DNA from: Spectribacter hydrogenoxidans | GTDB taxonomy: Bacteria > Pseudomonadota > Gammaproteobacteria > Nevskiales > Salinisphaeraceae | NCBI RefSeq assembly: GCF_031846275.1 | Contig: NZ_JAVRIB010000016.1 | Span: 7,918-71,917, forward strand | Direction of reading: 5' to 3' | DNA: 64,000 nt | Shown here: one piece after another, positions 60,636-64,000 of the stretch | Layout: every line of letters starts with the position of its first letter | How positions within the stretch are numbered: the stretch's first letter is position 1 | Translations under genes and position numbers: made by a program | The notes under the pieces: model-generated | What the model was told of the DNA's origin: nothing | The model's database searches: none | Seen by the model: the letters and a program-made list of their open reading frames with translations, nothing else

Positions 60636-62000
60636 TCAGGCCAGCGTCGCCGCCACCTCGCCAGCCGCCCGTTCCCCGGATTCGAGGGCGCCGTCCATGT
60701 AGCCGATCCAGCGGATCGCGGTTTCGGTACCAGCCCAGTGGATGCGGCCGCAAGGCGCTCGCAGGGCCGGGCCGCAGTCGGTCAGCGTGCCGGGCGTGGC
60801 AATGCCGACGTAGCAGCCCTGGCTCCAGGGATCGGAGATCCAGTCCTTGTCGACATAGCCGATTGGTGAGGCGGCGTCCGCGCCGAAGTAGCGCCGCAGT
60901 GCGGTGACCGCGGCGTTGCGTCGCCTGTTCTGGTCGCTGCCGGCGAGGTCGCGGCTGTGGCCGCCGTCGAAGAATCCGACCAGGAAGCCGTGCGAGCTGC
61001 CGGGCGGGGTGGCATCCAGCACCGGGCCGAAGGGGCCCATGTCGCTGATCACTTCGCCGGACAGGCCACGGTCGCGCCAGAAGGGGCGCTCATAGGCCAC
61101 CAGTGCCTTGATGACGGAGCCCATCGGCATGCGGCTGTGCAGCTGCATGCGAGTCGCGGGCAGGGCCGGTTCGAAATGGATGCCGGCGGCCAGGGCCGGG
61201 GCCAGGGCGACGATCACGCGGCCGGCATGCACCTCGCCGCGGGCGTGCCGGATAAACGCGCCGGATTCGTTTTGCTCCACCGCGTGCACCGGGGTATTCA
61301 GTGCAAGCACACCGTCCGGCAGCCGATCCGCCAGCCGTTCTGCCAGCTGGAATGCGCCGCCGCGGATACGGGTTTGCTGTGCACCGTCGCCGTGGACTTC
61401 CGCGAGTGTTTCGATCTTCCCGGCGGCGGCGACGTAGGTCAGGAAGTAGAGCAGGGATATTTCGTGCGGCTCGCAGGTGTAGATGGCGCGTGTGAGAATT
61501 TCCATCAGGCTGCGCCCGCCGCGGGTATGCAGGTTGCTCTGCAGCCACTGGGCCACGGTCATGCGGTCCCAGCGCGTCGCGTCGGCGGCCTCCCAGGGCG
61601 CGGCCGGATCGATCCTGCTGGCGGCCTTGTTGATTCGCCGGATGGCGCGATCGGCGTCCAGCAGGCCGAGCAGGGACATGCGCGGGATGGTGCCACGGTA
61701 GCTGCGCAGCCTGCCGTTGATTTCCAGCAGCCGCCGGCCGTCGGCGTATTGGGGAAAGGTTTGCAGCCCCAGCTCCTCGCACAGGGCGAACACGCGGCTC
61801 TGGGCGGGGCCCAGCCACTGGCCGCCGACGTCGACCGCTTCGCCGCAGAGCATGTCGCCTTGGGTGCGGCCGCCAACCCGGTCGCGCGCCTCCAGCAGAC
61901 GCACGCTGTGGCCGACCTGGCTCAACCGCTGAGCCGCACGAAGACCGGCCAGCCCGGCGCCGATGATGCAGACATCGGTGCAATCCGTGGTTGAAGTCAT
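60636..62000 (-). CDS. Flavin amine oxidase (monoamine oxidase type)
   Basis: 454 residues with FAD motif CIIGAGLAGLRAAQRLSQVG then EARDRVGGR, the GGQWLGPAQSRVFAL substrate-domain start and the C-terminal FAD segment GRIHWAGTETAIRWIGYMDG. Oxidises an amine to an aldehyde and H2O2; the substrate (putrescine, tyramine or similar) is not readable. 16 bp downstream of the quinone oxidoreductase gene, so probably cotranscribed. Confidence 0.88.
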   Translation of the reverse strand: MTSTTDCTDVCIIGAGLAGLRAAQRLSQVGHSVRLLEARDRVGGRTQGDMLCGEAVDVGGQWLGPAQSRVFALCEELGLQTFPQYADGRRLLEINGRLRSYRGTIPRMSLLGLLDADRAIRRINKAASRIDPAAPWEAADATRWDRMTVAQWLQSNLHTRGGRSLMEILTRAIYTCEPHEISLLYFLTYVAAAGKIETLAEVHGDGAQQTRIRGGAFQLAERLADRLPDGVLALNTPVHAVEQNESGAFIRHARGEVHAGRVIVALAPALAAGIHFEPALPATRMQLHSRMPMGSVIKALVAYERPFWRDRGLSGEVISDMGPFGPVLDATPPGSSHGFLVGFFDGGHSRDLAGSDQNRRRNAAVTALRRYFGADAASPIGYVDKDWISDPWSQGCYVGIATPGTLTDCGPALRAPCGRIHWAGTETAIRWIGYMDGALESGERAAGEVAATLA

Positions 62001-62016
62001 GTGGGTCTTGCGTGAC

Positions 62017-63036
62017 TCAGGGATCCGCTGACGAGACCGTCAGCATGATCTTGCCGATATGCCGGCCGGCTTCCATTTCCCGATGGGCCTCGGCGGCGTC
62101 TGCCAGCGGGAATGTGGCGTGAATGATGGGCCGGGTGCAGTCGCCGGATGCCAGCAGCGGCCAGACCTGTTGACGCAGCGCGTCGGCAATCGCGGCCTTT
62201 TCCGCTTTGCTGCGGGCGCGCATGGTGGAGCCGGTGATGTGGGCGCGTTTGAGAACCAGCGTGAGCAGGTCGACCTGATCCGCGGTGACGCCACCCATGA
62301 AGCCGATGACGATGAGCCGGCCGTCCCGGGCCAGCGCGGCCAGATTGCGATTGAAGTACTTCGCACCGACGACATCCAGAATCGTGTCGACACCCTGACC
62401 ATTCGTGTGCCCGGCCACCGCCTCGCCGAAGTCGGTTTCGCGATAGTTGATGGCGATGCCGCCCAGGTCTTCCACGGCACGGCATTTGTCGTCGCTGCCG
62501 GCGGTGGCCAGGGTGGTGATACCGAAGGCCCGGCACAGCGCCAGTGCCGTGGTGCCGATGCCGCTGGTGCCGCCGTGGATCAGCACGGTATCGCCGCGTT
62601 TCACCCCGGCGGTGTCGAACAGATTGGCCCAGACGGTGAAATACGTCTCCGGCAGGGCCGCGGCCTCGCTCATCGTCAGGCCGCCGGGAATGGGCAGGGC
62701 CTGGGTGGCCGGCAGCAGACAGTATTCCGCATAGCCGCCGCCTTCGGTGAGGCCGCAGACCCGATCGCCTACCGCATGGGTCGTCACCTGGTCGCCGACG
62801 GCCACGATTGTCCCCGCGACCTCCAGCCCGGGCGTCGGATTCACGCCCGGGGGCATCGGATAATTGCCCTGGCGCTGCATGATGTCCGGCCGGTTTACGC
62901 CGGCGGCGACCACGCGCACCAGCAGTTCGCCGCGGCCGGGCGCCGGGACATCCACAACCCGTGACTGCAGGACGTCGGCATCACCCGGCTGGGTGATGGC
63001 GATTTCCGTCATGGTCTGCGGGATGTTTGCTGGCAT
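62017..63036 (-). CDS. Zinc-independent NAD(P)H:quinone oxidoreductase, PIG3/Qor-like (MDR family)
   Basis: 339 residues. MDR fold: GVNRPDIMQRQGNYP, PGLEVAGTIVAVG, and cofactor motif VLIHGGTSGIGTTALALCRAFG. No structural zinc cysteines, so it is the quinone reductase branch rather than an alcohol dehydrogenase. Start 63036 or 63012 (MTEIAITQPG). The promoter is in the gap before higB. Confidence 0.88.
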   Translation of the reverse strand: MPANIPQTMTEIAITQPGDADVLQSRVVDVPAPGRGELLVRVVAAGVNRPDIMQRQGNYPMPPGVNPTPGLEVAGTIVAVGDQVTTHAVGDRVCGLTEGGGYAEYCLLPATQALPIPGGLTMSEAAALPETYFTVWANLFDTAGVKRGDTVLIHGGTSGIGTTALALCRAFGITTLATAGSDDKCRAVEDLGGIAINYRETDFGEAVAGHTNGQGVDTILDVVGAKYFNRNLAALARDGRLIVIGFMGGVTADQVDLLTLVLKRAHITGSTMRARSKAEKAAIADALRQQVWPLLASGDCTRPIIHATFPLADAAEAHREMEAGRHIGKIMLTVSSADP

Positions 63037-63148
63037 GGACTGCGTTACCTGGTGTGATTGTCGAGCTGCTTACGCGCTGGCAGGCCGGGTTCAACGGGAA
63101 CGTATCAGGCGAGGTAATCGACGGCGAGACCTGCTCACGTGGCCGCGG

Positions 63149-63177
63149 GTGACATTCGTCACGTGACGCATTACAAT
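63149..63177 (+). promoter_or_regulatory. higBA promoter with palindromic operator
   Basis: GTGACA (63149-63154) and TACAAT (63172-63177) with a 17-bp spacer. The perfect 12-bp palindrome CGTCACGTGACG (63157-63168) sits inside the spacer, well placed for repression by HigA. Confidence 0.72.
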
Positions 63178-63184
63178 TATCTGC

Positions 63185-63466
63185 ATGATCAAGACGTTTG
63201 CGGATCGCCGTACCCGAACGCTGTACTTGTCGGGACGGAGCCGACGGTTTCCCGCCGATGTTGCCAAACGGGTTCTGCGCAAGCTGGCGTATGTTGACCT
63301 CGCGGTTCGGCTGGATGACTTGAAAGTGCCGCCCGGGAATCGGCTCCATGCCCTGGGCGGTGACCGCAAGGGCCAGCATGCGATTGCGGTCAACAATCAG
63401 TGGCGCATCTGCTTTCGGTTCGTCGATGGCGATGCCTACGACGTTGAAGTTTGTGACTATCACTGA
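63185..63466 (+). CDS. higB: HigB/RelE-type mRNA interferase toxin
   Basis: 93 residues. RelE-superfamily fold with KTFADRRTRTLYLSG, LDDLKVPPGNRLHALGGDRK, GQHAIAVNNQWRICFRF and VEVCDYH. Toxin gene first, antitoxin second, the higBA order. Cleaves mRNA at the ribosome by family knowledge. Confidence 0.9.
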   Translation: MIKTFADRRTRTLYLSGRSRRFPADVAKRVLRKLAYVDLAVRLDDLKVPPGNRLHALGGDRKGQHAIAVNNQWRICFRFVDGDAYDVEVCDYH

Positions 63467-63482
63467 TCATGGAGTGGCGAAG

Positions 63483-63797
63483 ATGAGTTTCACCAATACC
63501 GGTCAAATGACACGGCGGCCTACCCATCCCGGTGAAATGCTGCGTGAAGATTTCATGCCCGAGTACGGTTTATCGATCAGCGCCCTGGCGCGGGCGATCG
63601 GTGTGTCGCGACAGTCCATCAATGATCTGGTGCGCGAGCGCCGTGCCGTCAGCCCGAGCATTGCCCTGCGCCTGGCGCGCCTATTCGGGAACTCGCCCGA
63701 ATTCTGGCTCAACGCCCAACGGACGGTGGATCTGTGGGAGGTGGCCCGCTCGGTTGAAAAAGAAATAAACCGGATACAACCGCTTGATGTGGCATGA
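63483..63797 (+). CDS. higA: HigA-type antitoxin (Xre-family HTH)
   Basis: 104 residues from ATG 63483 (MTRRPTHPGEMLRED further in is the family-like start). PTHPGEMLREDFMPEYGLSI and VSRQSINDLVRERRAVSPSI are the HigA signature HTH. Pairs with higB 16 bp upstream and probably binds the CGTCACGTGACG operator. Confidence 0.92.
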   Translation: MSFTNTGQMTRRPTHPGEMLREDFMPEYGLSISALARAIGVSRQSINDLVRERRAVSPSIALRLARLFGNSPEFWLNAQRTVDLWEVARSVEKEINRIQPLDVA

Positions 63798-63804
63798 CGG
63801 CTGG

Positions 63805-63999
63805 CTAGCCGGACACCCCTCCGCCACTAGGCCTTGAAGCCGGCATCTCGGGTTTCCCGCCACGCTCGGCCCATTCCTCGCGCAGTTGCACTTGCCACGC
63901 CAGACCATCGATCTGCGTCCAGAGTCCTCGCGTGCGCGCCAGACGTTGTCTCGGCGTTGGTTGCGTTTGCACGTTTTTCTGCCGGTGGTGTTTAAAAAT
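63805..63999 (-). CDS. Unidentified partial gene, 5' end beyond the window
   Basis: The minus-strand frame is open from the edge for about 64 codons and ends TAG at 63807-63805. It includes RLARTRGLWTQIDGLAWQVQ and LREEWAERGGKP, with a reasonable amino-acid mix, so it may be the C-terminus of a real protein. No family recognised. Also the end of the window, so nothing else can be said. Confidence 0.35.
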   Translation of the reverse strand: MFKHHRQKNVQTQPTPRQRLARTRGLWTQIDGLAWQVQLREEWAERGGKPEMPASRPSGGGVSG

Positions 64000-64000
64000 T

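Overview
The window looks like the chromosome of a GC-rich gammaproteobacterium. The evidence is the fatty-acid synthesis gene order fabD-fabG-acpP-fabF-pabB-pabC-mltG-tmk-holB-pilZ, the Hmp/NsrR pair, RecQ and FadH, and REP-like hairpins of a kind common in Xanthomonas/Pseudomonas-type genomes. Nothing here fixes the genus. No rRNA, tRNA or CRISPR array was seen.

Layout. (1) 1-8.3 kb: tightly coupled housekeeping operon for fatty-acid synthesis, folate (pabB, pabC), cell wall (mltG), dTMP and DNA replication (tmk, holB) and a PilZ protein, followed by a repeat-rich gap where tatD is often found in relatives. (2) 8.8-15.4 kb: TetR regulator divergent from a beta-oxidation set (thiolase, FadB/FadJ-like protein, FadE-like dehydrogenase). 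(3) 15.6-28.4 kb: a cluster matching the acyclic terpene utilization (atu) pathway of citronellol/geraniol: AtuA, an SDR, geranyl-CoA carboxylase beta and alpha subunits, citronellyl-CoA dehydrogenase and an enoyl-CoA hydratase. Unusually, a full electron route (ETF-QO, EtfB, EtfA) and a small c-type cytochrome are built in. Five long inverted repeats made of 9-bp units fill five intergenic gaps of this cluster and were seen nowhere else in the window. (4) 28.5-34 kb: recQ, a YaiI-family gene, a membrane spermidine-synthase-like protein and an exported isoaspartate methyltransferase. (5) 34-43.5 kb: accessory catabolic region with a four-gene operon (CMD family, phosphotransferase, VOC, GST) opposite an AraC regulator, a DUF1329 protein opposite an AraC-LuxR fusion regulator, and fadH. 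(6) 43.7-52.3 kb: acyltransferase, Tag-like glycosylase, a lipoprotein, a PepSY protein and a tripartite metal-type RND efflux system. (7) 52.3-55.7 kb: a scar of nested remnants (IS481 and IS3 transposase fragments, two pieces of a SulP transporter) enclosing an amidase-LuxR cassette flanked by a 14-bp direct repeat. (8) 55.7-64 kb: SnoaL-like and GFA-family genes, a two-gene membrane/coiled-coil operon of unknown function, hmp-nsrR, vapBC, a quinone reductase/amine oxidase pair, higBA and the edge of an unidentified gene.

How the parts fit. Regions 2 and 3 together could take citronellyl/geranyl-CoA through carboxylation, hydration and beta-oxidation, with electrons passing through ETF and ETF-QO to ubiquinone. 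The acyl-CoA synthetase and the HMG-CoA-lyase-type cleavage enzyme are not in the window. Substrate assignments are family-level inference. The strongest leads are the intergenic repeat family in region 3, the AraC-LuxR fusion with its paired operator, the palindrome-controlled CMD-kinase-VOC-GST operon and the membrane/coiled-coil pair.
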